A DNA stretch of 64,000 nt from assembly GCF_905171775.1 (NCBI RefSeq), contig NC_053491.1, positions 227,778,247-227,842,246 on the forward strand. The letters are read 5' to 3'. Made by a program: the position numbers and the translations under genes. The DNA comes from Rana temporaria (Eukaryota > Chordata > Amphibia > Anura > Ranidae). How positions within the stretch are numbered: position 1 is the stretch's first letter; each line of letters begins with the position of its first letter. Shown piece after piece: positions 21,397 to 32,239 of this stretch. Below the pieces are notes generated by a model. That model made no database searches. It saw nothing but the letters and a program-made list of their open reading frames with translations, and was not told the origin of the DNA.

Positions 21397-22800
21397 TTGT
21401 TTCTTTCAAATGATGTAGTAGTGTGCTGCAAACAAAAGGCAGTAAAAAATAAAATGTTGAAACTACTCTGCCAAACCCCTAAAGCTTGTCTACGAACTAA
21501 TGGTAGGATCTCAGAGAGATTTCCGCTGCAGAGCGGCACACGCCAGGGGTGCACCCTTTCCCCTTCAGGTTTTGCTCTTGCATTGGAATCACTGCCCATC
21601 TTGCTTAGGGCCTCCCAACAGGTGGAAGTGCTGTGGATTGGCCCCTTGAAGGAAAAGGTGTCATTATATGCGGATGACACCCTGTTACAGTATATTTGCT
21701 TGACATGGATTCCTCCTTGTGTACCACCCTTGTTCTCTTTGATGAGTTTGGAGGCTTCTCGGGGGTCGGAATTAATTGGACAAAATATGTACTTTTTCCC
21801 CTAGACCCCTTGTCACAAGTTGCCGAAGCCAATACCCCTCTACAGTGGGTCAATAGCTTTAAATACTTAGGTATTCAAATACAGCATGACCCTAATAAAT
21901 TGAATGATCTTAATATAGATCCTGTGCTGGTGCAGCTGGGGGCTAGGTGCGCTTCCTGGGGGACTCTGCCACTGAACCTGTTGGGGCACATTAACCTTAT
22001 AAAATAAATGGTATTCCTCCCCAAGTTTAACTACCTATTTAGAAATTCCCCAGTATGGATCCTGGGTTCATTCTTCCAGGACCTAGACAGATGCATTGGT
22101 GCCTTCATATGAAGGGGTTAAATTCCTCTTTTGGCAAGATCCACCTTGTGTCTTCCTGTTTGGGGTGGATGGTTAGCGTTGCCAAATTTCCAGATATATT
22201 ATTGGGTGGCTATATTGGTCTCGGCCCTCTGGTGGTTTGTCCTCTCAAGGGCCAACACAGCTGTGTGCCTGGAGGGTGGCCTTACTGGGCTCCCTCAATG
22301 ACCTGGGAAACCTAGTGTATCGGGGTCCTGGGGCCTATGCTGACCTTCCGCATCCAACCAGGATGACTCTCCGGGTATGGATGGTCACTAGGAAGAGGTT
22401 TTATAGACAGAACTCCTAGTCACCCTTTTAACCACTATGGGGTAACCCTAATTTTCCACACTTCTGGTCTATCCTGGTCCCTTAGGGACATTATGCCAGC
22501 GGGGACATTACTTGTATACAGGGACCTCCTGACCAAATTTAATCTGCCTAGATTGATGTGCTTCTGTTATTGCCAGCGCCACGCTGCTAGGGCCCAGTTT
22601 CCGGGGCCTATCGCCATGGATCCCATAGAGGAGCTTTTAGCCCAGGAGTCATTAACCAAACCTCTCTCTTCCCTCTATATGTTATATTGGATTCCCCCAA
22701 GTTGGAGAGGCTCTGGAAGGCTTGGAAAACTGATATTCCTACATTAGAGAGAGAGTATGATTTAACCTTTTATCATTGAGGGAATACAATCAAATAAGAA
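21397..22800 (+). pseudogene. Tx1/L1-like reverse transcriptase remnant
   Basis: Part of a non-LTR retrotransposon reverse transcriptase, the enzyme that copies LINE RNA at the target site. Translation shows RFPLQSGTRQGCTLSPSGFA followed by the catalytic block SLYADDTLL (YADD at 21667-21678), then a frame change into EFGGFSGVGINWTK and FKYLGIQIQ (21750-21885). A stop follows around 22006, then weaker matches such as LPKFNYLF and the equivalent of ALPNFQIYYWAA in shifting frames to about 22750. The N-terminal endonuclease is absent. Motif order and the GTRQGCPLSP block are those of L1/Tx1-clade elements. At least three frame breaks: not functional. Confidence 0.8.
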
Positions 22801-22899
22801 ATGTACCATTGTCCTAATATTCTAGTAAAGAATAGGGGGTCCCAGGGAATCCCCACAATCCCTGAGGCTCCAACAGGAGAAGAGGTGGACGGGGAGGAC

Positions 22900-23300
22900 T
22901 ATACCGGTACTTTAAAGATTGGTTGCAGACAACCAGAGTGAGTCACATTAGATAAATTGTAGAAAAATGTATTCACATGAATACATTAAACAGAATAAAA
23001 AATACATGACATTTAAAAAAAACAACAATACAAACATGTTTGACCACAATCAAATCACCGGTCGTGCAATCCCTTATATGTGAACAAGGGGAGGTAGCGG
23101 TGAGAAGGTTGGAGTCATGAGACAATAGTCTCTGGTCTCTACTAGTTTCGCAAACTCAATTTTCGCTTCGTCAGGAGACAGTCTAAAATATAATGCAAAA
23201 CAAGAATAAAAACATTGCATTAAAATAACATAAAACAAAATTTACTACCAGGGGGTGTAGGGAAGACACCCCCCGGGTACCAATAACAATCATGGTAGGG
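22900..23300 (-). repeat. Dispersed repeat carrying a hammerhead-like motif
   Basis: A/T-rich sequence around the motif at 23135-23179. Comparable frog repeats with 'gacgaag ... gcgaaac' blocks are known to me only by general impression. It lies between two LINE remnants. Its own ends are unclear. Confidence 0.4.
23135..23179 (-). ncRNA. Minimal hammerhead-ribozyme-like motif
   Basis: On the minus strand, helix I is GUCUC (23175-23179) with GAGAC (23135-23139), five Watson-Crick pairs. The core CUGACGA (23168-23174) fits CUGANGA. Helix II is GCGAA with UUUGC (one G-U pair) around a 7-base loop. GAAAC (23145-23149) follows, then a two-pair helix III with a UA loop and the cleavage triplet GUA. 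One extra A lies between the core and helix II. Hammerheads with very short helix III occur in Penelope-like retroelements (established knowledge). Activity is inference. Confidence 0.5.
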
Positions 23301-23460
23301 GAATTTGTCAACATTGTCTCATACCTAGCGGCACAGCGTTCTCTGGCCCCCAGAGGATCCAAAGCAGATAGTGGGTTAAAGGCTCACAGAAAAGCCAAGA
23401 AATGTATCTTGGGACAGACCTAGTAATGGTGATGCATATTAATGTTGTACGCAATTGATG

Positions 23461-23612
23461 TTAAAAAGAAGGGTGAGGAGAGAAAAGAGGGGGGGGGGGA
23501 AAGGAAAGGAAACAGAGGGGAGGGAAGGGGGCGAAGGAGAAGGGAGAGAAGGGGAGGGAGTGGGGGAGGAAGGGGGGTGGGGGGAAAAAGGGGGGAGGGG
23601 AGAGAAGTTAAA
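23461..23612. repeat. Purine-rich low-complexity tract
   Basis: About 150 bp almost entirely of A and G on the plus strand (ggga/gaga types), with runs of nine to ten G near 23490. Confidence 0.95.
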
Positions 23613-23619
23613 ATTATTT

Positions 23620-24090
23620 GAAGATGGCTTTCATCTGCTTAAAGAGTTTTAAGGGAATGTATAAAGGGGCATGCCACACCATGTATAGAATCTTGGGTAG
23701 TATGATAATTTTTATTAAATTTATGCGTCCCGCACCCATAAGGATAATCTGTACTATTTCTGCATTTTGCCTTTAAGTAAGTCAAACAGAGGGGTTACAT
23801 TCAAGAGTTTATAGTCAACCAGATCCCTAGTTACTTCTACTCCCAGGTACTTAATCTTGGATACTCTAGCTAATAGCAGCGGGGGGGTTGTGAAAGGGGG
23901 GGGAAACAGATCGATTGGAAGAATTTGGGACTTGTCCCAGTTTATACACAGACCCGAGTATCCCCCCATTTGTTCTATGAGTTGTAACGCAGCTCGGAGT
24001 GATGGTCCCTGGTCTGCTAGATATAATATGGTGGCATACATTCCTATTTTGTCAACCGTGGGGCCTCGGCGCAAACCCTGAATATCAGGG
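23620..24090 (-). pseudogene. Tx1/L1-like reverse transcriptase remnant, YADD lost
   Basis: Minus-strand translation gives QLIEQMGGYSGLCINWDKSQ, then VSKIKYLGVEV. Further on, in other frames, come peptides equivalent to INLIKMIILPRFLYMVWHAPL. These are the palm/thumb blocks of an L1/Tx1-clade reverse transcriptase. The catalytic segment reads IGMYATILYLADQ where related elements have MYADDTILYL, so the two catalytic Asp codons (6 nt) appear deleted near 24030. Truncated at both ends, with at least one frame change at about 23755. Confidence 0.75.
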
Positions 24091-24101
24091 TGTGCTCTGA
24101 T

Positions 24102-24548
24102 GGAAAGAAGAAAAGAAAGAGGCGCACCAGCCTAGTGTGTTACCGTTATACCAATTTAATAGAATAAAAATGTATTAAACCTCCTCCTCACAACGAAAGA
24201 ATCACAATAGGCTTATCGACAACCGCTGTAGTGGATAGCCCACGAACCATGCTCCAATGGGGGGGTGAGGGTGTGTCACTGCCGGCTGACGCATTGCGAG
24301 GCTCCAAAGACCTCTTCATCAGAGAGCTCTGATGAAGAGGTCTTTGGAGCCTCAAAACGCGTCACCCAGCAGTGACACACCCTCACCCCCCTATTGGAGC
24401 ATGGTTCGAGGGCTATCCACTACAGCAGTTGTCAATAAGCCTATTGTGATTCTTTCTTTGTGAGTAGTTTTTTATACGTTTTTATTCTATTAAATTGGTA
24501 TAACGGTAACACACCAGGCTGGTGCGTCTTTTTCTTTTCTTCTTTTCG
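24102..24548. repeat. Long palindrome, ~220-bp arms
   Basis: Arms about 24102-24324 and 24327-24548 are inverted copies with a 2-base centre. The inner 24 bases per arm are perfect ('gctccaaagacctcttcatc' side); further out 'aggcttatcgaca', 'gtgttaccgttataccaatt' and 'aaagaagaaaag' pair with minor differences. Each arm carries a degenerate hammerhead-like core (CTGATGA + GAGG/CCTC stem). Confidence 0.9.
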
Positions 24549-26370
24549 TTTGCCATAAGGACATTCCCCATCCATGAAGGGCAGCAAGGCCGGTGTTACT
24601 GTTGTTGATACTTCTTCCATGGATTATTGATTGTTGGACTATCCATTAATGCGCAGGAGAATTTGTTTTCTGGAGTTTTTTTTTTATAATAAACTGAACT
24701 TTTTCACAGTAAAAAAAAAAAAATATGTGAATCCTCCACTTTAAGCACCCAGACAAATAAAAAAGCACTATCAATATACAGTAAAAAAACACAAGAAATA
24801 AAAACTCCAAAATAAACCATCAAAACGAAAGCACAAAAAAAAAAAAAATCTATTTTTAAAGACAGGCCTTGCAGCAAAACGTTTAGCGCCCTCCTAGTTG
24901 GGTGCTAGAGTGAGTGTATAACATTTTTGGTTTCTCTGCTTAACAGGTAGAGAGCTAGACAAATGTAAGTGCTGTCTGCTTAAAAGAGAGCCGTGTGCTC
25001 TGGTGCTGCTCATGCTGTCTTGCAAGTTGACACTGATCCGTCCAATAGCTATGGAGTATATTGGACAGTGGGTGGAAAAATGGCAGATGAGAGCATAGAT
25101 GTCTGTAAAGCCCTGGCCATTTAGAAGCGGTTGTGCCCCACGGCATGCTGGGTACCTGCATTTATATCTGAAGATCACATGGGCTCATGGTCCAGTCTTT
25201 CTCTGCAGAGAGAGGTGCAGGTGGGGAGGGGGCTCCTGACTCTCTCCAGCACAGGCTGCAATGTGGCCTCAGATGGTCTACTTAAGGGCCTGAAACACAG
25301 AAGCTGTAACCCATGGTTCTCTTGCAAATTGTCTGAGGGAGGATGTGCACAGAACCCCATAGGGGTTTCCTGGGAATTGTGATGTTAAATCCTCCTCTTG
25401 GTGCTAGAAGTCAGTATACTGGGTGTGAGCTAAAGGGGACACTGGCTAGTGTCTTGAAGAAGCAAACAAATGGACTTGCTTAATTCTGTACAGCCTGCTG
25501 CATACCGCTACTGACTGACTTCTACACAGTTCTATTAAGAAGTTGTCCTCGTTTGTGCATAGTTAATTTGAGGTATCCTACTAATTCCCTTCTCCTATCC
25601 AAGTTCTCCAAATAAAACATAAACACACATCCTCTAGACAAAGAAAAAAAACATTTAGAAGGGAAATTGAAGGAAAAGGTAAGTGAACCAACAATGCACT
25701 AGCATTAAGGAACCTATTTATAAAAAAAATAAAAAAAACCTTTACAATCCCTTTAACCTGTGGTCTGTCAGAGAGAATATTGTCCACATATGCACTTTAG
25801 CAGGGACCACCAAGACAAGATATACATAGTTGGTGCAGAATCATCCATGCTCCAGGTGGGTTTAATCTGTCTAAAATGTATATGAATGCTGTATTATCAC
25901 TAATAGTTTATCTGTAAGTAATAACCATGGTCTGTGAACTGATGTTGTATTATCAGCAATTATCAAAAAAATAGGAAAAAAATTAGAAAACTATCAATGA
26001 ATCATAAACAAAAATAAAAAAATAAAAGTCCCTAAATTTGTGAATATGATGGTCCCATACAACTTGTGATGTATACCACTCCTAGGTGCTGCAAAAACAT
26101 GCAAGTAGAAACACCTCCACCCATGTGTATTGACAACAACTACACAGGTTAATACTGTATGTGCTCCAACACCAGATGGATTCACTTCCTTCCTAATCAG
26201 CAGTGACTCTGGCTCTTGGAGAACCTCAGCAGCTCAGGTGGGTGGATCAATTCAATGTGTATTTACATGTTAAAAGACAATGAGAACATATAAAACGTTC
26301 ACTGTTATTTTATTTACAAAAAGATAAAAATAGAAAGCTACTTACATGTGTTAAGATCAGGCACAAGTCT
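24549..26370. other. Unassigned; possible retroposed 3' end at 24690
   Basis: At 24690-24722 'aataaactgaactttttcac' is followed by a run of 13 A, like a poly(A) signal plus tail. 24830-24850 has another A run. 24890-25430 has balanced composition with no recognised protein. The rest is A/T-rich. No gene supported. Confidence 0.4.
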
Positions 26371-26374
26371 ATGC

Positions 26375-26750
26375 CAGTGGCGGCTGTTGCTCCAATTTTT
26401 TTGGGGGGTGCAAACAAACTGAAAAAAGGACCCCATCAATTACAGCCACTGTGCCCATCAAACGCAGCTACTGTGCCCATCAATTGCTGCCACTTTGCCA
26501 TCAAGTGCAGCCTCTTTCCGCCCCTCCATGGCTCAGCGCTCCAATGAGCGTGGAGAAGGGGAAAGAGGCTGACTGACAATCAGCCTCTTTCCTCTCGGGG
26601 ATCTGTGAGAACCGAGCCAGCGGCGATATTCGGTGGCTCTGTTCTCAGTGCACAGACGGCGGGGGACAGATGGAGCATTGGTCTGATGCTCCATCCACCA
26701 AGGTAAGTATGAATCAAAAATAAAAAAGAAACCCATAGTTCTCCTTTAAC
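26375..26750. repeat. Composite repeat: CAGTGGCGGC end plus TTTAAAGGAGAA type
   Basis: Begins CAGTGGCGGCTGTTGCTCC, a hAT-like terminus by general knowledge, then short 'actgtgcccatcaa' repeats. From 26530 it follows the repeat at 18360-18590 and ends 'gttctcctttaa'. Complete boundaries were not established. Confidence 0.5.
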
Positions 26751-27474
26751 TGGCTGTCTTTAGTCATTAAGGTTAATATAATAAACTTTTTTATTTTAAT
26801 CTCATATAAGCTAAATTATATTATTGCAAATTCAAAAATTGTTCTTGATGTTTAACCACTTGAAGACCAGACTGTTATACCCTCTTCATGTCCAGGCCAT
26901 TTTTTAGTGCTGTCACACTTTGAATGACAATTACTCAGTCATGCAACACTATACACAAATTAATTTGACTTTTTTTTTTTAAATAATTAAGGCCAAAATG
27001 TATTCTGCCACATTTCTTTGGTGGAAAACAAACAAACCAGTGTATAATATTTAGTCTATGTGAAAGTTATAGAGTCTACAAACTATGGTATATATATTTG
27101 AAAATGGATCAATCATGATGTACTGACAGACATTTCTTGAGACCCTAAAATGCCGGTATGGTGCAAATACCCACAAACAACCCCTTTCTGGCAAGTAGGC
27201 AGTCCACGGTGAGTCTTTTGAGTTGTAATTTTTTTGCCATAATCTTTTTGGAAAATTAAGAAATTAAATACATTTTTTCATAAAGTTGTCATTTGTGTGC
27301 ATTTGTTTTCGTCCGAATGCATTTTCGTCCGAATTTCAGGTATTCGTTATCATTTTAACAAACGATAACGAAAGCACAGAAAGCGAAAACAGAAAGATCT
27401 GACATAAGCAAATGCTTTATTTTCATTTTCGTTGCGGTCGAATGTGCCTACCTTAACTCTATTAGTCCAATATT

Positions 27475-28181
27475 TGTCAGGGATCTGTTGCCCGACAACG
27501 GCGCGCACACATGCGCACGCATGCTGCTGCTGCTGCACAAACTAGGCAGCAGCAGCTATTCGTGTCTGTGCGCCGGCGAGCGCCAAATGCGTGCGCGTTT
27601 GCGCCAATGACGGTTTGGCGCCATTTCCCCTTTAAAAACCCACGAGCGCAACTGATCTAGTGCTGTCTGATCTGCAGCTGTATACCTGTATCCTGCATTC
27701 CTGTTTACCTGATACCGACTCAGCTCTGTCTGACTACCCGAACCTCTCCAACCCTTGACCTTTGGCGTGTTTGACCTTGCTCACCTGATTTGCCTATCTG
27801 CTGCAGGACCCCTTGCCTGAACCTGTGACTACGCACCTGCCCTTCGCACCCAATACCTGATTACCTGTTGTGACCTGGCCTGCCTGACTCTGCTACTGCC
27901 TGTTGCTCTTAACCCAGCTTGCCTCACCAGCTCCTGTTGCCGCTGTACCAGTATCGCCAGCTTCTGGTTGCTGATCCGCTGCTCCTGCTCCAATCCTCCT
28001 CGGTTCCAGACGTTCCTGAAGGATCACATCCAGCGCCTGGCTACCACCATCACTCCGGCATTCCTACCTCGCTGCGCTCCTGAGCTTGCTGTCCCCACTT
28101 AAGTAACTCACGAGCCAGGGCTGTAGGAGAGGTTTTCTCCTGCAACTAGGCTCTGATTACCAGGTACGTTCGTACATAACA
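27475..28181 (+). mobile_element. Solo LTR, 707 bp, 5-bp duplication
   Basis: Begins TGTCAGGGATC and ends ATAACA, the TG...CA form of a long terminal repeat. Exact 5-bp target duplication ATATT at 27470-27474 and 28182-28186. It has a TATA-like 'tttaaaaaccc' at 27632 and C/T-rich sequence downstream, in keeping with a promoter-bearing LTR. No internal retrotransposon genes, so it is a solo LTR left by recombination. Family (Ty3/gypsy or ERV) not determined; a 5-bp duplication fits gypsy. Confidence 0.85.
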
Positions 28182-28189
28182 ATATTATT

Positions 28190-28330
28190 CTACAGAAAGA
28201 GAAAAGATTCGACATTGAGATAAAAGATTCGACATTATAGAGACATGAAGAAGAGTCGACATAGAGAGAAAAGATTCAACATAGAGAGAAAAAATTCGAC
28301 ATAGAGAGAAAAGATTCGACATAGAGAGTC
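28190..28330 (+). repeat. ~20-bp tandem repeat
   Basis: Six to seven degenerate units of 'gacatagagagaaaagattc' lie head to tail just after the solo LTR. Confidence 0.85.
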
Positions 28331-28458
28331 ATGAAGATTCGGCAAAGCAGCTAAAAACATACGATCGCAGCAAGCGGACATTTATGGTGAAATGCTCTGC
28401 CCGTAGGCTATAGAAGAATTAGTAATAATAATTAATAAATATAATTATTATTAGTCAT

Positions 28459-29854
28459 TAGTGTTGAGCAGAATACGCCATATTCGATTTCGCGATATAT
28501 CTCGAATATATAGTCGAATATTCGAGATATATTCGCTAAATTCGAATATTCGTGATATTTTATCGAAATGAAATGATTGCGAATTTTCGCTATTGCGAAT
28601 GCGAAAATAATTGCGAATTTTCGATAACTGCGGTAGGAGCACTCTGATTGGCTCAGAATATTCGTGATATTTTACAATACAAAATAATTGCGAATATTCG
28701 GCAAATGCGGAAGGAGCACTCTGATTGGCTCAGAATATTCTTGATATTTTACAATACAAAATAATTGCGAATATTCGGCAAATGCGGAAGGAGCACTCTG
28801 ATTGGCTCAAAATATTCTTGATATTTTACAATACAAAATAATTGCGAATATTCGGCAAATGCGGAAGGAGCACTCTGATTGGCTCAGAATATTCTTGATA
28901 TTTTACAATACAAAATAATTGCGAATATTCGGCAAATGCGGAAGGAGCACTCTGATTGGCTCAGAATATTCTTGATATTTTACAATACAAAATAATTGCG
29001 AATATTCGGCAAATGCGGAAGGAGCACTCTGATTGGCTCAGAATATTCTTGATATTTTACAATAGAAAATAAAAAGTGTTTTGCATTGGTGGTGATTCTT
29101 TACTCTATCCATCTGTCACAGCCGTTTGTCAATCAAACACCTTGAAGATTGAACACGTTCATGCTGCATGCTTTGGACTTTTTTTCACTTCACATATCAA
29201 AGACATTTTTATGAAAGATTATTTTTCTATTATTGGGACTATATTTCTTTATATAGTTTCACTGTGTATTTCACAAGTTATTTGCGCTTGCTTATTTTAT
29301 AATTTGCCCACATGTCTTGTCACTAGACATATTTTTTATTCTTGTAGAGCGACTCCATTTTCTGTCTTGTATTAATTTATGTTGTATAACATTTTTGAGT
29401 TGCTGCTGTATTCTCCCCTTTTTTTAAGGTATGCGCAATTTTTTCCTTCTTACAAAAAAAAATAATATCAAACATACAAATATTCATAACAGAAACATAC
29501 ACAAAGCCCCCCCCCCTTTTGCATCAGAGACAATCAGAGTTCTCCTACCACAGTTATCGAAAATTCGCAATCATTTTCGCATTCGCATTAGCGAAAATTC
29601 GCAATTTTTTTTTTTTTATATTCGGCAACATAAAAGGATCGCCTCAGCTTAGCTACTCAGCCCAGGGTCTCTAATCATACCAGCAATGCTTTTAGACGTC
29701 GATAGGATGTGATCTGTTTTAAAAATAAATTTGAAAAAATGCGAATATTCGGAATTGCGAATATTCATTGCGAAATTCGAAATATATCGCGAATACTCGA
29801 ATATGCCATATTCGAGCCGAATATTCGCAATACGAATATTCGTGAGCAACACTA
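28459..29854. mobile_element. hAT-type element, 1.4 kb, 8-bp duplication
   Basis: Both ends begin TAGTGTTG (right end inverted), followed by A/T-rich arms full of 'gaatattcg'. Exact 8-bp duplication TTAGTCAT at 28451-28458 and 29855-29862. The interior contains a 77-bp tandem array. No transposase. Arms are strongly self-complementary, so it is another fold-back type. Confidence 0.9.
28636..29063 (+). repeat. 77-bp tandem array, 5.5 copies
   Basis: The 'ggagcactctgattggctca' phase point recurs at 28636, 28713, 28790, 28867, 28944 and 29021, exactly 77 bp apart. Later copies are nearly identical, so the expansion is recent. Confidence 0.97.
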
Positions 29855-30253
29855 TTAGTCATATAACATTAGACCTCTTCTATAGCTTGTAGGCAGAACA
29901 TTCGACCGGAAATGTACGATTGCGGCATCGTACAGCTTCGTTGCTCCATTGAATCTTCTTAAAACATTCGACAGACACCATAAGCCTTTAATGACAGATT
30001 CGACCTTAATTAATTTGGATTTTCGTACGAATGCATTTTTTTAACGAAAAACAAAATAAATAAAAACGAATTTCGGGAGTAACTAAATACATTTATTAAC
30101 TTTTCGGACGAAAACGAAATTCCGAAACGAAATATTTCAGTGTGCACATGTCTAATGGTTATGCCACATGTGTGAGACTTTTTCACAGCCTAAATGCATA
30201 AAGTGGCCCAAAATCCAAGAAGCACCTTTGGGCTTTCAAGAGGCATAAACTAT

Positions 30254-30976
30254 GGGCCAGATTCTCAAAGGCGTTACGACGGCGCAACACCATTAGCGCC
30301 GTCGTAACACCTCATCTGGCCCCCGGTATCTATGCGACTGATTCTCAGAATCAGTTGCGCATAGGTACCCATTAGATCTGACAAGCGTAAGGCTGTTACG
30401 CTGTCAGATCTTAAAAGTAATTTTTTTCCCGCCGCTAGGTGTCGCATCGTCGCTTTTCCCCGTCGTCTATGCAAATGAGGTAAGTACGGCGATTCCGAAC
30501 ATACGCGAGGTCGACGCAGCGAATTAACGTCGTTTGCGTAGCGTACCCGACGCGTAAGGTTGCCCCTGCTAATTAGCAGGCGCAACCAATGTTAACTATG
30601 GCCGTCGTTCCCACGTCGAATTCAATAAAAATTACGTTGTTTGCGTAAGACGTCCGTGAATGGCGCTGGACGCCATTTACGTATACATCTAGGCAAATGA
30701 CGTCGGGGCGACGTCATTTAGCGCAATGCACGTCGGGTAATTTACCCGACGGAGCATGCGCAGTACGCTCGGCGCGGGAGCGCGCCTAATTTAAATGGTG
30801 CCCGTCCCATTTGAATTGGGCGGGCTTGCGCCGAGCAATCTAACGCTACACCGCCGCAAGTTTACAGGTAAGTGTTCTGAGAATCAGGATGTAAACCTGT
30901 AGACCTGCGGCGGTGTAACGTAGAGCTCATATATTACGCTGCCGAGGAGCAGCGCGAATGTATGAGAATCTGGGCC
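30254..30976. mobile_element. Fold-back MITE (GGGCCAGATTC ends)
   Basis: Ends 'gggccagattctcaaagg' and 'tgagaatctgggcc'. Flanked by TAT on the left and TTT on the right, a likely mutated 3-bp duplication. CpG-rich and mirrored ('acgacggcg', 'cggcggtgtaacg'). It interrupts family C; related uninterrupted sequence is at 31245 and 31475. Confidence 0.8.
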
Positions 30977-31560
30977 TTTGCATCTAATTTCCTTATTACA
31001 TATTGTATTTTATCCCAAAAGTGCAAGGACAGGAAAAACACCCACAAAATGGCCCCATTTTGGAAAAAGGCATAGTGAGTCTTTTGAAAGTGTAATTTTT
31101 ACCACAAGTTTTTGGAAAATGCAGGAAAGAAAATAAAAAGGTAATTTTTTAAAATAAAGTTGTTAATTATTATTATATTTCAAACACTAACCACATAGAG
31201 GGGCCCAAAGACCAAGGATTACCTTCTGGTTTTCTAAGGGCATAAATTATACATCTAATTTCCTGACTACCTATCCAAACTTTGAGGTGATTTACACCAG
31301 GAAAATATAATCAGTCACCCTAATCACCCACACAATGACCACATTTTGAAAATCAAACACATTCTGTTACTCCTCCCAATTATGCCAATACCACATCTGT
31401 GAGACTTTTTCACAGCCTGGCCACAAAGAGGGGCCCAAAATCCAAGAAGCACCTTTAGGCTTTCTAGGGATATAAATTATACATCTAATTTTCTGACTAC
31501 CTATCACATTATTGGGTTGCCTTCACCTGAAAAAATTAGACATCTGACTCAAAAAGGCAC

Positions 31561-32100
31561 CTAAAATGCAAATCACAGTGAATTTTTACTGCACTTTTGC
31601 CGCAAATTCTATTCAACCGTACCAAAGATGCAGCGTTCAGGACTTTTCAAAATGCACCACACTCACAGCACAGTGGTGTGAAAAGTCCCATATGATTTAA
31701 AGGGAAAGATTTTTCTTGCAGAGTAAAAATGCAGGAAAACTTATCGGTCTGAAAGGGGTCTTAGGGTAACATTGCACTGCTATGGTGGTAATCAGGGACA
31801 ATGGCATATGTTCATATATGAGCAAAATGTGTCTTGGTGCTGCACTCTCTGAACTATTCTGTCTAGGCACTTGCAGTAGTTTTGCACAGAGCAGCCCAAA
31901 TCCTCTTCTGGGGTCCCCCGCTGGTGCTCCTGGCCCTTCCCTTCTGCCAAGTGCCCCCACAGTAAACTGCTTAGTCTGGAGGCACAATGGCAGGCTTGCT
32001 CTTGAGCTGCTGCTTTGTGTGCCCATTCAAACACAGAGCCATGGCTCAGCCTCACCCCCTCTCTCCCATCATTGGCTCACTTGCTGTGATTGACAGCAGC
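31561..32100. other. Partial MITE, then unassigned repeat-like sequence
   Basis: 31600-31755 has 'ttcaggacttttcaaaatgc' and inverted 'gtgtgaaaagtcc', a decayed MITE end. 31780-32100 has balanced composition; 'tttgcacagagcagccca' resembles 61330-61350, so it may be an old dispersed repeat. No gene. Confidence 0.4.
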
Positions 32101-32239
32101 TGGATCCATAGGCTGTCTCTTTGTGGGGGACTATACAGGCCCTCTTTGTGGGGGACTATACTGGCACAGACTGAAAAAAATGTTTTGTGGATGAAAACAA
32201 GGAAAAACTTTATTTTACTCAAAAAATACTAAAAGGGTA

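Larger units (their letters stand above)
27284..30153. mobile_element. Fold-back element with nested LTR and hAT
   Basis: Arms rich in 'cgtccgaa' and 'cgaaaac' pair across the element: 'tttcgtccgaatgcatttt' at the left with 'aaaatgcattcgtacgaaaa' (inverse of the right), and 'ctatagaaga' with 'tcttctatag'. Between the arms lie a solo LTR (27475-28181), a 20-bp tandem tract (28190-28330) and a hAT element (28459-29854). Outer ends are approximate. Confidence 0.55.
26856..31560 (+). repeat. TTAA repeat family C, split by insertions
   Basis: Starts CCACTTGAAGACC after TTAA (26852-26855). Pieces at 26856-27283, 30154-30253 and 30977-31560 share 'gagtcttttgaa', 'cacatgtgtgagactttttc', 'ccaagaagcacctt' and 'catctaattt' blocks, which also recur within the last piece (31190-31500), so the family has internal repetition. 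The gaps are a fold-back (27284-30153) and a MITE (30254-30976). A further fragment lies at 43290-43450. The right end is not clear. Confidence 0.65.

Noticed and set aside
28636..29063. Evenly spaced repeats as a CRISPR array
   Set aside because: The units are contiguous 77-bp copies with no unique spacers, and the genome is eukaryotic.
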